Shown in pieces: positions 1-7,592 of a stretch of 30,597 bases of DNA. Under the pieces are notes generated by a model that worked only from the letters and a program-made list of their open reading frames with translations, was not told the DNA's origin and did not search any database. The DNA comes from WGOA01 sp964429745 (GTDB taxonomy: Bacteria > Bacteroidota > Bacteroidia > Chitinophagales > BACL12), in contig CAYSDI010000038.1 in the NCBI GenBank assembly GCA_964429745.1, positions 1-30,597 of the forward strand, written 5' to 3'. Within the stretch, counting starts at the first letter, position 1; each line of letters opens with the position of its first letter. The translations under genes and the position numbers were made by a program.

Positions 1-96
1 GGTGCCGGTTGTTGTGCTGCTGGCTTGGGTGCCGGTTGTTGTGCTGCTGGCTTGGGTGCCGGTTGTTGTGCTGCTGGCTTGGCTGCCGGTTGTTCC
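1..96. repeat. 27-bp in-frame tandem repeat in amidase tail
   Basis: Three identical 27-bp units start at 1, 28 and 55, and a partial, diverged unit starts at 82. Because 27 is a multiple of three, on the minus strand each unit encodes nine residues of the type QPAPKPAAQ. The identical copies suggest recent expansion or homogenisation. The array runs off the left edge, so the copy number is unknown. Confidence 0.9.
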
Positions 97-1082
97 GTTG
101 CTATCGGCTGCGGACGGGCTTCCGGCTTTTCAGCGGGTTTTTGGTCAGGCAATTGAGCAGGCACCTGCGTGCCGGACTCCGCAATGGCCACCGGTTCCGC
201 GTTTACGTTTGCCCGGGCTTCTGTGTGTACTTTGTAGTCGCGGAAGGCGCGAAAAATGGCAGAGGCCATTAAATCCATTCCTTGGTCGGAGGCTAAAAAG
301 ATTTCTTCGGTGGCATTGGTCAAAAAGCCTGTTTCAATCAATACGGCGGGCATGGTTGTCTTGTACAACACGAGGAACCCAGCTTGCTTGACTCCGCGGC
401 TTTTTCGCCCTACCCGTTCGGAAAACTGCTCTTCGATGCGCCCTGCAAGCTCTATGCTCTGTTCCAGGTGGGCCCCCTGGAAAAGGCTGAAAATGATGTG
501 GGCATTGGGCGAATTGGGGTCAAAACCGTCGTAATGGTGGTTGTAGTCGTCCTCCAACAGAACAACGTCGTTCTCCCGTTTGGCCACACCCAGGTTGGCT
601 TCGTTGCGGTGCAGGCCCATGACATAGGTCTCGGTTCCGTAAGGAGAAGTATTGGGATTGGCGTTGCAGTGAATGGAAATAAATACGTCGGCATCAGCGC
701 GGTTAGCGATGGCGGCGCGCTCGTACAACTCCACAAAAACGTCCGTTTTGCGCGTGTAGATAACCTCTACATCCGGCAAGTTCTTTTCAATGTAGGCACC
801 CACCTTCAGCGCAATTTGCAGCGCAACATGCTTCTCTTTGCTCTGCACACCCGAACAGCCGTGGTCATGCCCGCCGTGGCCGGCATCAATAACCACCTTC
901 CTTACCTTGTAAAGCGGAGCTGCGGGCTCTGCAGGCACGCCTGCAGGCGCGGGTCCTTCGGTCCCGATCAGGGAGGCTAATCCGCTCCAGTTGCTCGCAA
1001 CTGCAGCCGATCCCAGCGAAGCAGCGAGGACAAGCAACAGCAGGATAGCAAAAAAGCGAAAACGGACAATGCGTGGGTTCAT
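1..1082 (-). CDS. N-acetylmuramoyl-L-alanine amidase (Amidase_3), C-terminus cut by window edge
   Basis: Zinc amidase that cuts the amide bond between N-acetylmuramic acid and the stem peptide of peptidoglycan in the periplasm. The reading frame is open from an ATG at 1082 to the left edge (360 codons visible, no stop). Residues 1-30 form a signal peptide (basic start, then FFAILLLLVLAASLG). The Amidase_3 domain runs from about 62 to 275: DAGHGG gives the first zinc His (about H69), E83 is the likely second ligand, SIHCNA gives the third (about H138), and the catalytic Glu lies in IETGFLTN (about E250). An insertion around 170-205 rich in D, N and H is usual in Bacteroidota members. After about residue 275 the protein becomes a low-complexity tail of Q, P, A and K with 9-residue repeats. 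It is divergent from lptD across a 265-bp gap in which I see no clear promoter. Family assignment is firm; the specific paralogue (AmiA/B/C type) is not determinable. Confidence 0.93.
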   Translation of the reverse strand, partial: MNPRIVRFRFFAILLLLVLAASLGSAAVASNWSGLASLIGTEGPAPAGVPAEPAAPLYKVRKVVIDAGHGGHDHGCSGVQSKEKHVALQIALKVGAYIEKNLPDVEVIYTRKTDVFVELYERAAIANRADADVFISIHCNANPNTSPYGTETYVMGLHRNEANLGVAKRENDVVLLEDDYNHHYDGFDPNSPNAHIIFSLFQGAHLEQSIELAGRIEEQFSERVGRKSRGVKQAGFLVLYKTTMPAVLIETGFLTNATEEIFLASDQGMDLMASAIFRAFRDYKVHTEARANVNAEPVAIAESGTQVPAQLPDQKPAEKPEARPQPIATEQPAAKPAAQQPAPKPAAQQPAPKPAAQQPA

Positions 1083-1347
1083 GGCAAGAGAAAATCCGGA
1101 AACAAGGCGAACAGAACGAAGCAACTTCGAAACAAGACCTGGTTGACTTTAGCGAAAAACTTCAAAGACAACTTCGGTGCCAAATTCCTTGCAAGTTGGC
1201 AAGATTTGCCATGCACTCATGCCGCACAGGTTTGCGCGGCATTTTACTCCAAGGTCCTCTCATTGGGTTTTTACCCTAATTTCGAACCTTGGTTTCGTTG
1301 GTTTTAGCGCCTGGCCATTCTCTTATCTAAATTACGCGTAAATCAAT

Positions 1348-4161
1348 TTGCCCACTCGCCGGTTTTGGGGATGCTTTGCGCTATTCCTGGTTTCCACCGG
1401 GTTATGGGCAACTTCTAACGCCTATATCGTCGCAGAAATTGGACGAAACGAGCCCATTCGGGTGGAAAGGGGGAAAGCTTTTTTCTGGCCTGCGGACTCC
1501 TTGAAGATCAACGTGCTCAAGCGACAGCCGTCTAAAGAAGCTGCTCCTGGGTACGTTCCCCTTGTCCCGGTTAGCGACAGCCTGCGGCAGCAGGTGGAAG
1601 GGCAGGACAGCCTTCAGCAAATTTTGCCCGGGGAATTGGCTGCGGATTCGCTGGGCGACGGTGCTTCGGATTCGCTGTTTACCGGGACGGCAGCGGAGCC
1701 CACGCCGCCAGACACGGCACTGATAGTGCTCAACCCTGACGGATTGGAAGGTGATGTGGACTACGAAGCCAGGGATTCTATCGTATATGCTATTGTAGAG
1801 CAGAAGATTTTCCTTTACGGCCAGGCGCGAGTCACCTACGGAACCATTGATTTACAGGCGGCCTACATTGAGTTCAACTGGGCCGACCAGACAGTGACGG
1901 CCTGGGGTATTCCGGACACCTCCGGCACAATTCGCGGCAAGCCCGCATTTAAAGACAGCGAAGACGGCTTTACGGCCGATACCGTACGGTACAATTTCAA
2001 AAGTAAAAAGGGGCGCATCAGCAACATGCGCACCGAACAGCAAGGCGGTTTTTTGGGTTTTGAAGAAAGCAAAAAAAATGAATACGAAGAAATTTTCGGA
2101 TACAAAGGCTATTACACTACTTGCTCCAATCCTGACCCGCACTTTCACATTCAGGCGGGCAAAGTCAAGCTGGTGCCAGGCGAATTGGTGGTGACTGGCC
2201 CTGCAAATTTGGTCATCGCAGACGTACCGACGCCGCTCTTTTTACCCTTCGCCATTTTCCCGCTGCAAAAGGGGCGCAAGTCGGGCCTGTTGCTGCCGGA
2301 GTATGGAGAGAGTCAACAGCTCGGCTTTTACCTGCGCAATGGCGGGTGGTACTTTGCCATTTCCGACTTTCTGGACCTGACCCTGACCGGCGACATATAC
2401 AGCCGGGGCAGTTGGCGTGGCAATCTGGCCTCCAGCTACCGGAAGCGCTACGCCTACACCGGAAGGGTTACGGCTAATTTTGCCAATACGCGTTTTGGTT
2501 TTCCGTTGGAAACGGACTATCGCGTTACGCGGGATTTTCGGATTGCCTGGAACCATAGCCAGGATGCCAAAGCGCATCCCAATTCGCGCTTTTCAGCCAA
2601 CGTCACGGCGGGCACAAGTTCCTACGCGACCAACGCCAGCTACACCACCGCCGACTTTCTGAACAACCAGTTCAGCAGCAACGTCAGCTATTCGCGGACG
2701 TTTACGGGCAAACCTTACCGCCTGGATGCATCCTTGCAGCACAACCAGGTCTTATCGGATAAGAGCATCAGCCTGACGCTGCCCAACGTAGTTTTTGCCG
2801 TCAATCGCATCAATCCGTTTGAGCGCAAAGTGCGCAGCGGAACGCCCAGATGGTTCGAACAAATCGGTTTCAGCTACCGGGCCGAAGCGCGTAACCAGAT
2901 CACCACTACAGACAGCTTGCTGTTTCGCGCCGAAACGCTGGATCAGTTTCGCTTTGGCGTTAAGCACAACCTGCCGGTTACCACGTCTTTCCGGGTGTTC
3001 AAGCATTTTACCCTGAGCCTGAACGGTGCTTACAACGAATATTGGTACCCAAATTACCTCGTGCGCAGTTTCGTGCCGGAATTCCTCTTTAACGAAATCG
3101 ATTCCAGCCTGACTTATGGTTTTGTGGGCACGGATACCTTGTCGGGTTTTCGGGCGGCACGTTTTTTCAATGCCAGCACCAGCCTGAGCACACGGATGTT
3201 CTCCACGTTCAACTTTCGCGGGCAGAAACTCAAGGCCATTCGGCATGTCATTACGCCTTCGCTCAGCGCAAATTACCAGCCGGACTTTGGCAGCAACAAT
3301 TGGAATTATTATGGAACGTACAGCACCAATGCCGAGGGAAATTTGGGCACGTATTCAAAATTTGGTAACGGATTGTTTGGCAGTCCGCCGGCGGGGCGAA
3401 TTGGGTCGCTGGGTTTTTCACTGAACAATGTGGTGGAAGCCAAAGTTGCTTCGCGCAAAGATTCGGTGGCCACGGACCGGAAGTTGTCGCTGCTCGACGC
3501 ATTGAATATTGCTGGTTCGTATAATTTTGCGGCAGATTCATTCCGCGTTTCTAACCTAACCCTGAGTGGCCGCACGCGTTTACTGGACCGCATAGACGTC
3601 AACTTTAGCGGCAATTTCGATCCTTATTCCAAAGACAGCCTGGGCCGGCGACAGCGGGAGAGCGAGTGGAGCGTCAACCGTCGGCCGGTGCGTTTCAGCA
3701 CTGGTAACCTGGCTATTGGCACTCGTTTTAACGGGGGAAAGACGGCTGAGGGCCGCGAGCGACCGCGCTGGCAGGAATGGGACGTCTGGGACCTTGATCC
3801 TGGGTATGCCGACTTTAACATTCCCTGGTCGCTGAGCATGAATTACAACCTGACGGTGCGCAACCTGAGCAGCGCGCTGGGCAGTGATTCGCTGGCCACC
3901 ACCCAAACCGTTACCCTGAACGGCGACTTCAACCTGACGGATCGCTGGAAGGTGCGCTTCAACTCCGGCTTCGATTTTCAGCGCAAAGACTTCACGCTCA
4001 CCACCATTTCGCTGGACCGCGACCTGCACTGCTGGCAGATGAGCTTTACCTGGATTCCTTTTGGCACCTTGCGCTCCTACAATTTTACCCTTAACGTCAA
4101 GTCATCAGTTTTGCAGGACCTTCGGATTAACCGCAAACAGGACTGGTTCGACGAGTTTTAA
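1348..4161 (+). CDS. lptD: LPS-assembly outer-membrane protein LptD
   Basis: Outer-membrane beta-barrel that inserts lipopolysaccharide into the outer leaflet at the end of the Lpt bridge. The 937-residue frame starts at a TTG: an in-frame TAA at 1339 excludes any upstream start, and the first residues (MPTRRFWGCFALFLVS) form a good signal peptide, so a downstream ATG would remove it. Residues about 135-260 match the OstA/LptA-like N-domain (YAIVEQKIFLYGQARVTYG). The segment from YYTTCSNPDPHFHI onward matches the conserved junction with the barrel, and PTPLFLPFAIFPL and GRKSGLLLPEYG are typical of the family. The rest consists of alternating beta-strands ending in a terminal Phe, as expected for BAM substrates. 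The mature protein has only two Cys, C259 and C895 (in LHCWQM), which could form one disulfide. In Bacteroidota lptD is often beside an amidase gene, as here. Confidence 0.92.
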   Translation: MPTRRFWGCFALFLVSTGLWATSNAYIVAEIGRNEPIRVERGKAFFWPADSLKINVLKRQPSKEAAPGYVPLVPVSDSLRQQVEGQDSLQQILPGELAADSLGDGASDSLFTGTAAEPTPPDTALIVLNPDGLEGDVDYEARDSIVYAIVEQKIFLYGQARVTYGTIDLQAAYIEFNWADQTVTAWGIPDTSGTIRGKPAFKDSEDGFTADTVRYNFKSKKGRISNMRTEQQGGFLGFEESKKNEYEEIFGYKGYYTTCSNPDPHFHIQAGKVKLVPGELVVTGPANLVIADVPTPLFLPFAIFPLQKGRKSGLLLPEYGESQQLGFYLRNGGWYFAISDFLDLTLTGDIYSRGSWRGNLASSYRKRYAYTGRVTANFANTRFGFPLETDYRVTRDFRIAWNHSQDAKAHPNSRFSANVTAGTSSYATNASYTTADFLNNQFSSNVSYSRTFTGKPYRLDASLQHNQVLSDKSISLTLPNVVFAVNRINPFERKVRSGTPRWFEQIGFSYRAEARNQITTTDSLLFRAETLDQFRFGVKHNLPVTTSFRVFKHFTLSLNGAYNEYWYPNYLVRSFVPEFLFNEIDSSLTYGFVGTDTLSGFRAARFFNASTSLSTRMFSTFNFRGQKLKAIRHVITPSLSANYQPDFGSNNWNYYGTYSTNAEGNLGTYSKFGNGLFGSPPAGRIGSLGFSLNNVVEAKVASRKDSVATDRKLSLLDALNIAGSYNFAADSFRVSNLTLSGRTRLLDRIDVNFSGNFDPYSKDSLGRRQRESEWSVNRRPVRFSTGNLAIGTRFNGGKTAEGRERPRWQEWDVWDLDPGYADFNIPWSLSMNYNLTVRNLSSALGSDSLATTQTVTLNGDFNLTDRWKVRFNSGFDFQRKDFTLTTISLDRDLHCWQMSFTWIPFGTLRSYNFTLNVKSSVLQDLRINRKQDWFDEF

Positions 4162-4240
4162 GATGGGCAGCGCGCGAGTTTTGCGATGGGCAGCGCGCGA
4201 GTTTTGCGATGGGCAGCGCGCGAGTTTTGCGATGGGCAGC
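4153..4240. repeat. 23-bp tandem array overlapping the lptD stop region
   Basis: Three exact 23-bp units start at 4162, 4185 and 4208, followed by the first 10 bases of a fourth at 4231. Each unit holds a GATGGGCAGC core, a GCGCG run and GAGTTTTGC. The last bases of lptD (GAGTTTT-AA-GATGGGCAGC, 4153-4171) match the same register with the stop-codon AA in place of GC, so the array appears seeded from the lptD 3' end. The unit is not a multiple of three. The array ends six bases before the stop of the convergent gene. I see no spacers and no terminator-like hairpin with a U-tract. Confidence 0.9.
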
Positions 4241-4245
4241 TTGCT

Positions 4246-5286
4246 TCACTTTTTCGGCTCCACCGGCATTCCAACCTTTTGCGCCAGCTCCAGCACGATA
4301 AACAAGTCATCCCGCGTGGGCTCGCCAATCTTGCTGTAAAGCAGACTGCCGTCCGGGTGCAGGAGCACGATGCCGGGGGGATGCTTGATTTGCAGGTAGC
4401 GGTAGGCCCATTCCACCGCTAATGCGCCTTGCGTGGTGATGAGGGTGTCTTCTGCCGTGCCCAGGTACTGCTGGTCGGGGGGGAGGGGGGTGGGGTCATC
4501 GGCATACAACACGAGTTGCAGGGTTTCGCGATTGAGGCGGGTAAAGAGGTCCAATTCGCGCAAGGTAAGGTCTTCTGTGCGACGGGTCATGCTGTTCATC
4601 CAGGAAGCAAAAACCATGAACACAGGTTTATCTATGTTTTGCGCACAGGCCATGGCTGCCACCGGGTTGTCGTAGGCTTTTAAGCCAAAACTGAACGGTC
4701 GAATGGGGACCGTACCACAATGCAAACTATGGTTTTGACCTTCCTGTTTCAGCAGGTTGGGAAGGTTTTTTTCATACGCTGCAGAAAGTGCTCCCAGCGT
4801 CCAGCCCGGTTCGGTTTTTCCCATTCTGACCAGATTGCCCATGGCGTTCAACATTCGAGGATTGGCGCCGCAGCGGTTCATGGCCAGACTGTCTTCGAAC
4901 CAAAACTCCGGGCGCAACGGCTGGCGGTACACGCTGCGACAGGCATCCATCGCAATGGACGTTTTCCGGTATTGGGTGGCCTGGTCCAGGCTGTCCAGCA
5001 CGCGTTTCATGTCGCCGACGGTGTAGTTGTCGCCCTGGTTGGAAGACAACAACAGTGCCCATTTTTTCATCATGGGGACATCAGCGGCATGACCGCCCAT
5101 ACAGTCCAGAAAGCCGTCCGGCAAGCGGTCTGGATTGAATCCGACAAACGGCATCCTAAAGAGCGAATCGCAGGAAATGCTTCCCGTTGATTGGGCTTGA
5201 ACAACCGTTCCATGAAGGGTGAGCCCCATCACAGATGACCAGATAAGCAGGGCTGCCAGCAGAGCCTTCCGAACAGATCGAGTCAT
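4246..5286 (-). CDS. Exported protein with cysteine-less DsbD-gamma-like thioredoxin domain
   Basis: A 346-residue secreted protein of unknown role. I chose the ATG at 5286 because it gives a classical signal peptide (MTRSVRKALLAALLIWSS, ending near VQAQ, about residue 32). An upstream start at 5349 would add 21 residues and overlap the preceding gene. Residues about 202-335 resemble the C-terminal thioredoxin domain of DsbD/DUF255-type proteins: KPVFMVFASW, then LYADD, a cis-Pro candidate in KHPPGIVLL, and a final PDGSLLY strand. Where family members have W-x-C-x-x-C-R, this protein has W229-M-N-S-M-T-R, so both catalytic Cys are absent. Residues 35-200 carry six other Cys (39, 62, 116, 139, 190 and, at the domain border, 214) in a region I do not recognise. 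It lies 34 bp downstream of the DUF4197 gene on the same strand and is probably cotranscribed with it. A binding or chaperone role rather than redox catalysis is inference. Confidence 0.8.
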   Translation of the reverse strand: MTRSVRKALLAALLIWSSVMGLTLHGTVVQAQSTGSISCDSLFRMPFVGFNPDRLPDGFLDCMGGHAADVPMMKKWALLLSSNQGDNYTVGDMKRVLDSLDQATQYRKTSIAMDACRSVYRQPLRPEFWFEDSLAMNRCGANPRMLNAMGNLVRMGKTEPGWTLGALSAAYEKNLPNLLKQEGQNHSLHCGTVPIRPFSFGLKAYDNPVAAMACAQNIDKPVFMVFASWMNSMTRRTEDLTLRELDLFTRLNRETLQLVLYADDPTPLPPDQQYLGTAEDTLITTQGALAVEWAYRYLQIKHPPGIVLLHPDGSLLYSKIGEPTRDDLFIVLELAQKVGMPVEPKK

Positions 5287-5320
5287 ATGCAAAAGATATA
5301 TTTTAATAATATAAGTTATG

Positions 5321-6061
5321 TTATTTCTTGTTGCTGTCGTAATAACCAAACACTTTCTTCATCATGTCAGTGGTTCGGGCACCCGGGTTGGTACGGATTT
5401 TCTCCTCTTCTTTTTCGACCATGACGAACAAGCCCAACAAGGCGCGCTCGGTGACAAAGTCGCCAAGATCGGGATTGACTTTTTTTACCAACGGGATTTT
5501 GTTATACGCATTCATCACATCGCCCCAATATTTGGTGGCATTGGTGCTGGCCATGGTCCGGTCAATAACCGGGCTGAATTTGGCAGTAAGTTGTGGTGTG
5601 GTGGTGCGCTCCAGGTAACGGGTGGCGGCGTCTTGTTCGCCAAAGAGGATGTCCATGCCATCGCTGATGGTCAGGGAAGTGATGGCGCTGACAAAAATGG
5701 GGGCCGCTTCTTTAGCCGCCTCTTCTGCCGCGCGATTGATCGCCAGCATGGCGTCATCGAGCAGTTTTTGGCCGCCGGGAACTTTGCTGAGCGTGTTGAT
5801 GATGGGTTCGGCTTCGGGGGGAAGGGGAATCTTAATCAGCGGATTGCCAAAGTATCCGTTGAGTTTGCTGACGGTGCCTGCGCCATTATTAGCTCCTTGT
5901 TTAAGAGCATCTTTTAGGCCCATGATCGTTTCGCCGTTGGAAATGGAGCCCACTCCGGCTGCGCCGCCGGCGGTAGCTAAAATGCTGTTTAATGTTTCCG
6001 GGTCGCAGGAGGGCAGGCTGATGAGCAGGAGCAGCGAAAAAGCGAGGAATTGGCCTTTCAT
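5321..6061 (-). CDS. DUF4197 family lipoprotein
   Basis: A 246-residue protein starting at an ATG at 6061. The N-terminus MKGQFLAFSLLLLISLPSC is a lipoprotein signal with a lipobox ending at Cys19, so the mature protein is predicted to be lipid-anchored in the envelope. The remainder is largely helical, with the features of DUF4197: GLKDALKQGA near the start, NPLIKIPLPP, a helix-rich centre (AINRAAEEAAKEAAPIF), and a C-terminal part containing FVTERALLGLFVMVEKEE and a lysine-rich end. The molecular function of DUF4197 is not known to me. Family length is usually about 220-250, so this is complete. It is followed 34 bp later by the thioredoxin-like gene on the same strand, and is divergent from cinA across 173 bp. 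Confidence 0.85.
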   Translation of the reverse strand: MKGQFLAFSLLLLISLPSCDPETLNSILATAGGAAGVGSISNGETIMGLKDALKQGANNGAGTVSKLNGYFGNPLIKIPLPPEAEPIINTLSKVPGGQKLLDDAMLAINRAAEEAAKEAAPIFVSAITSLTISDGMDILFGEQDAATRYLERTTTPQLTAKFSPVIDRTMASTNATKYWGDVMNAYNKIPLVKKVNPDLGDFVTERALLGLFVMVEKEEEKIRTNPGARTTDMMKKVFGYYDSNKK

Positions 6062-6164
6062 AGGTAGATAAAAAGAGGTTATTAGAAGCTTGTCGATGTG
6101 GTTTGCCTGGGGTTACCGCAATCCGGACAGCGCCTTGTGGCCGGAAAAATACGCTAAAACCAGC

Positions 6165-6187
6165 CTGCGGGCCAAAGCAGCCCGCAG
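6165..6187. promoter_or_regulatory. 8-bp inverted repeat upstream of cinA
   Basis: CTGCGGGC (6165-6172) and GCCCGCAG (6180-6187) are perfect reverse complements around a 7-base loop. The element lies just upstream of the candidate -7 box of cinA and between the divergent DUF4197 and cinA genes. It lacks a U-tract, so it is more likely an operator or a chance GC-rich hairpin than a terminator. Confidence 0.4.
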
Positions 6188-6195
6188 CCTGCGAT

Positions 6196-6203
6196 TACCT
6201 TTG
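6196..6203 (+). promoter_or_regulatory. Candidate Bacteroidota -7 element for cinA
   Basis: TACCTTTG matches the Bacteroidota consensus TAnnTTTG exactly and lies 31 bases before the cinA ATG. I do not find a matching TTTG at the -33 position, so the call rests on the -7 box and its placement. Confidence 0.45.
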
Positions 6204-6234
6204 CGCGGCCCGGGGCTTTTCAACCCAGTTTACT

Positions 6235-7485
6235 ATGGAAGCTATCTTGATTACGATTGGCGATGAAATCCTCATCGGCAGAACGGTAGACACCAATTCT
6301 GCCTGGATGGCTGCTGAGCTTAACATACTGGGCCTGGCTGTGCGCGAAATTTTATCGGTCGCAGACTCAGGTCCGGCCATTGTAGAAGCGGTGGAACGCA
6401 GTTTGAAACGAGCTGACCTGGTATTGGTGACCGGTGGACTCGGCCCAACCCGCGATGACATAACAAAGAAAACGCTGTCGGATTTCTTCGGCATGGCCTT
6501 GGTAGAACACCAGGGTGTGTTGGATGAAGTGGAGCGGCTGCTCAAAAAGTGGGGTCGACCCTTGAACCTGCTCAACCGCAACGTGGCGCTGATGCCCGAT
6601 GGGGCCAAAATCCTGCTCAACCGGCGCGGAACGGCGCCTGCTATGTGGTTTGAACGCAACAACAGGGTGTTGGTGTCCATGCCCGGGGTGCCGCATGAAA
6701 TGAAGCACCTGATGACCGAACAAGTGTTGCCCGCCTTGCGAAAGCGATTCGAACTTCCTCCGGTACAACACCGCCACCTGCTCACGGCCGGCATCGGGGA
6801 GAGCCAAATAGCGGAAAAAGTCGCGGATCTTGAAGACGCCCTTCCCCCGCACATTAAGCTGGCGTATTTGCCCAGTTTGGGCCAGGTAAAGTTGCGTTTG
6901 ACCGGTATTGGTGCGGGTGCTGAAGCCTTAAAGGCGGAGTTGCAACAGTGGTTAGACCAATTTCGGGCGCGCATTGCCGAGTTTGTTTATGGCTTGGACG
7001 ACAGCAGCCTGGAAGAGGGTGTGTTGGAGCGTTTAGCTGCCCGGGGCTGGCAATTGGGCATCGCGGAGTCCTGCACCGGGGGCAAGATTGCCGCCCGTCT
7101 TACACGCGTTCCCGGCTCCAGCGCGTGGTTCCGCGGGGGCGTGACCGCTTACAGCTACGAAGCCAAGTCTGCCCTTTTGGGCGTCAATCCTGGTACCCTG
7201 GCCCGTTTTGGAGCCGTTTCGGGCGAAACGGTGCAGGAGATGTTGGCGGGAGCTCTGCGGGTCTTTGACGCCGATATCGTTGCAGCCGTTTCCGGCATCG
7301 CCGGGCCGGACGGTGGTACGGATGAAAAACCTGTCGGCACCGTGTACATCGGAGTGGCTACCCGCGACGGAGTCTCGCACGTAAAACGCGTCCAATTCCC
7401 CGGAGACCGCGCCGGCAATATTGAGTGGAGCACCGTTGCCGCGTTGAATATGCTGCGGCGGTTGATGGATGGTGCACTGGGTTAG
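6235..7485 (+). CDS. cinA: CinA family protein (MoCF-like plus nicotinamide-nucleotide amidase)
   Basis: A 416-residue two-domain protein. The N-terminal MoCF/COG1058 domain (residues 1-170) begins MEAILITIGDEILIG and contains VTGGLGPTRDD near residue 65. The C-terminal PncC domain (about 258-416) contains AESCTGG near 277 and VSGIAGPDGG with PVGTVYIG, the signature of nicotinamide mononucleotide deamidase. In the family, the C-domain converts NMN to nicotinic acid mononucleotide in NAD recycling, and the N-domain has ADP-ribose pyrophosphatase-type activity in some members. I placed the start at the ATG at 6235 because homologous proteins begin with this beta-strand. The frame is open further up to 6103, but the extra 44 residues are unlike the family and would include the candidate promoter. 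It stands alone and converges on the beta-barrel gene with a shared hairpin. Confidence 0.95.
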   Translation: MEAILITIGDEILIGRTVDTNSAWMAAELNILGLAVREILSVADSGPAIVEAVERSLKRADLVLVTGGLGPTRDDITKKTLSDFFGMALVEHQGVLDEVERLLKKWGRPLNLLNRNVALMPDGAKILLNRRGTAPAMWFERNNRVLVSMPGVPHEMKHLMTEQVLPALRKRFELPPVQHRHLLTAGIGESQIAEKVADLEDALPPHIKLAYLPSLGQVKLRLTGIGAGAEALKAELQQWLDQFRARIAEFVYGLDDSSLEEGVLERLAARGWQLGIAESCTGGKIAARLTRVPGSSAWFRGGVTAYSYEAKSALLGVNPGTLARFGAVSGETVQEMLAGALRVFDADIVAAVSGIAGPDGGTDEKPVGTVYIGVATRDGVSHVKRVQFPGDRAGNIEWSTVAALNMLRRLMDGALG

Positions 7486-7490
7486 GCGAC

Positions 7491-7529
7491 AAAAAAAACG
7501 GCTCAGCACACCTGGTGTACTGAGCCGTT
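7491..7529 (-). terminator. Intrinsic terminator between cinA and the beta-barrel gene
   Basis: AACGGCTCAG (7497-7506) pairs perfectly with CTGAGCCGTT (7520-7529). An inner ACACC/GGTGT pair continues the stem after one mismatch. An A-run at 7491-7498 becomes a U-tract on the minus strand, so it mainly terminates the minus-strand gene starting at 8204. The same stem may also stop cinA transcripts. Confidence 0.85.
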
Positions 7530-7592
7530 CATGGATACAGAAAATTCAAGGCGATGCGCAGATAGAATCACAAGGCCGAGGCTGGTTTCTGC

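Noticed and set aside
2..391. Plus-strand 129-residue ORF rich in Val, Leu and Trp repeats
   Set aside because: It is the antisense reading of the amidase tail repeat; the minus frame encodes a recognisable amidase with signal peptide and catalytic motifs.
384..980. Plus-strand 198-residue ORF
   Set aside because: Lies antisense over the amidase catalytic domain and has no recognisable family features.
2752..3246. Minus-strand 164-residue ORF inside lptD
   Set aside because: Pure shadow of the barrel-coding region, no family features.
4153..4240. Possible CRISPR array
   Set aside because: Units are directly abutting without spacers, and no cas genes are present. The same applies to the 22-bp array at 25108.
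4061..4422. Plus-strand ORFs running through the 23-bp array
   Set aside because: They are made of repeat translated in shifting frames (23 is not a multiple of three) plus antisense of the thioredoxin-like gene.
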